Shown here piece after piece: positions 5,944 through 6,087 of a stretch of DNA of 6,087 bases (position 1 is the first letter of the stretch; each line of letters starts with the position of its first letter). The stretch is from an uncultured Eubacteriales bacterium (GTDB taxonomy: Bacteria; Bacillota; Clostridia; Oscillospirales; CAG-272), in NCBI GenBank assembly GCA_900554225.1, contig USGH01000168.1:1-6087 (forward strand). Reading direction: 5' to 3'. The translations under genes and the position numbers were made by a program. The notes below the pieces were generated by a model. That model worked only from the letters and a program-made list of their open reading frames with translations, made no database searches and was not told the origin of the DNA.

Positions 5944-6087
5944 ATGCTGGAAAACACGCTGTATCGGCTGGTACGGGACAAAAAATGTGTGCTGGGATAT
6001 TTCGGCGGATCGATCACAGAGGGCGCGGGTGCCTCTACTCCCGCCTCCTGTTATCGTGCGCTTGTGACGGAATGGTTCCGGTCGCGG
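5944..6087 (+). CDS. SGNH/GDSL hydrolase, N-terminal part (cut by window edge)
   Basis: The first 48 codons of a gene running off the window. LGYFGGSITEGAGAS (17-31) is the block I motif of SGNH/GDSL hydrolases, with S23 as the catalytic serine, and CYRALVTEWF resembles the helix that follows in these enzymes. Family members deacylate sugars, lipids or peptidoglycan-type substrates. The start is at the mature fold with no signal peptide, suggesting a cytosolic enzyme. A good Shine-Dalgarno, AAAGGA (5931-5936), lies 7 bases before the ATG. It is 29 bases from the preceding hydrolase and likely in the same transcript. The rest of the protein and the remaining catalytic residues are outside the window. 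Confidence 0.85.
   Translation, partial: MLENTLYRLVRDKKCVLGYFGGSITEGAGASTPASCYRALVTEWFRSR

Noticed and set aside
1..6087. CRISPR array, insertion sequence, toxin-antitoxin or defence genes
   Set aside because: No regularly spaced repeats, no transposase motifs, no terminal inverted repeats with flanking duplications, and no small paired genes were seen. The six recognisable coding genes are enzymes or enzyme-like.

Overview
This window looks like part of a chromosome from a moderately GC-rich member of the Clostridia (Bacillota), possibly a gut or anaerobic-digester lineage. That placement is an inference. It rests on strong Shine-Dalgarno sites (AAGGGG, GGAGG, AAAGGA), near-consensus TTGACA/TATAAT-type promoters, a tRNA gene with an encoded CCA, and an LL-diaminopimelate aminotransferase (DapL). 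DapL also occurs in other phyla, so the genus cannot be named.

Layout. Positions 1-72 are the 3' end of an unrecognised gene. A sigma-A-type promoter (170-198) drives a single tRNA-Arg(ACG) gene (224-299), which ends at a strong intrinsic terminator (299-336). About 260 bases without a convincing gene follow (337-594); they hold two hairpins and a second terminator-like element. A second near-consensus promoter (595-623) then starts a rightward gene run that continues past the window edge. Its leader (about 630-701) contains a stable hairpin that can pair with the only good Shine-Dalgarno sequence.

The rightward run encodes, in order: a cytosolic DUF4091/GH123-like glycosidase (702-2438); a small DUF523 protein of the TudS desulfidase type (2435-2926, ATGA overlap); diaminopimelate epimerase DapF (2930-3838); LL-diaminopimelate aminotransferase DapL (3823-5001, overlapping dapF); an alpha/beta hydrolase with a C-terminal membrane segment (5072-5914); and the start of an SGNH/GDSL esterase (5944 to the edge). 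The first four genes overlap or nearly touch, so they are probably co-transcribed. The last two could share that transcript or use a weak internal promoter near 5026.

How the genes fit together. DapL converts tetrahydrodipicolinate to LL-DAP in one step and DapF epimerises it to meso-DAP, for lysine and peptidoglycan. The flanking glycosidase and two esterase-fold hydrolases are typical of glycan breakdown. Their joint transcription with DAP synthesis could be incidental, or could reflect processing of acylated sugars or cell-wall fragments; the sequence does not decide this. I see no defence system, mobile element or CRISPR array.
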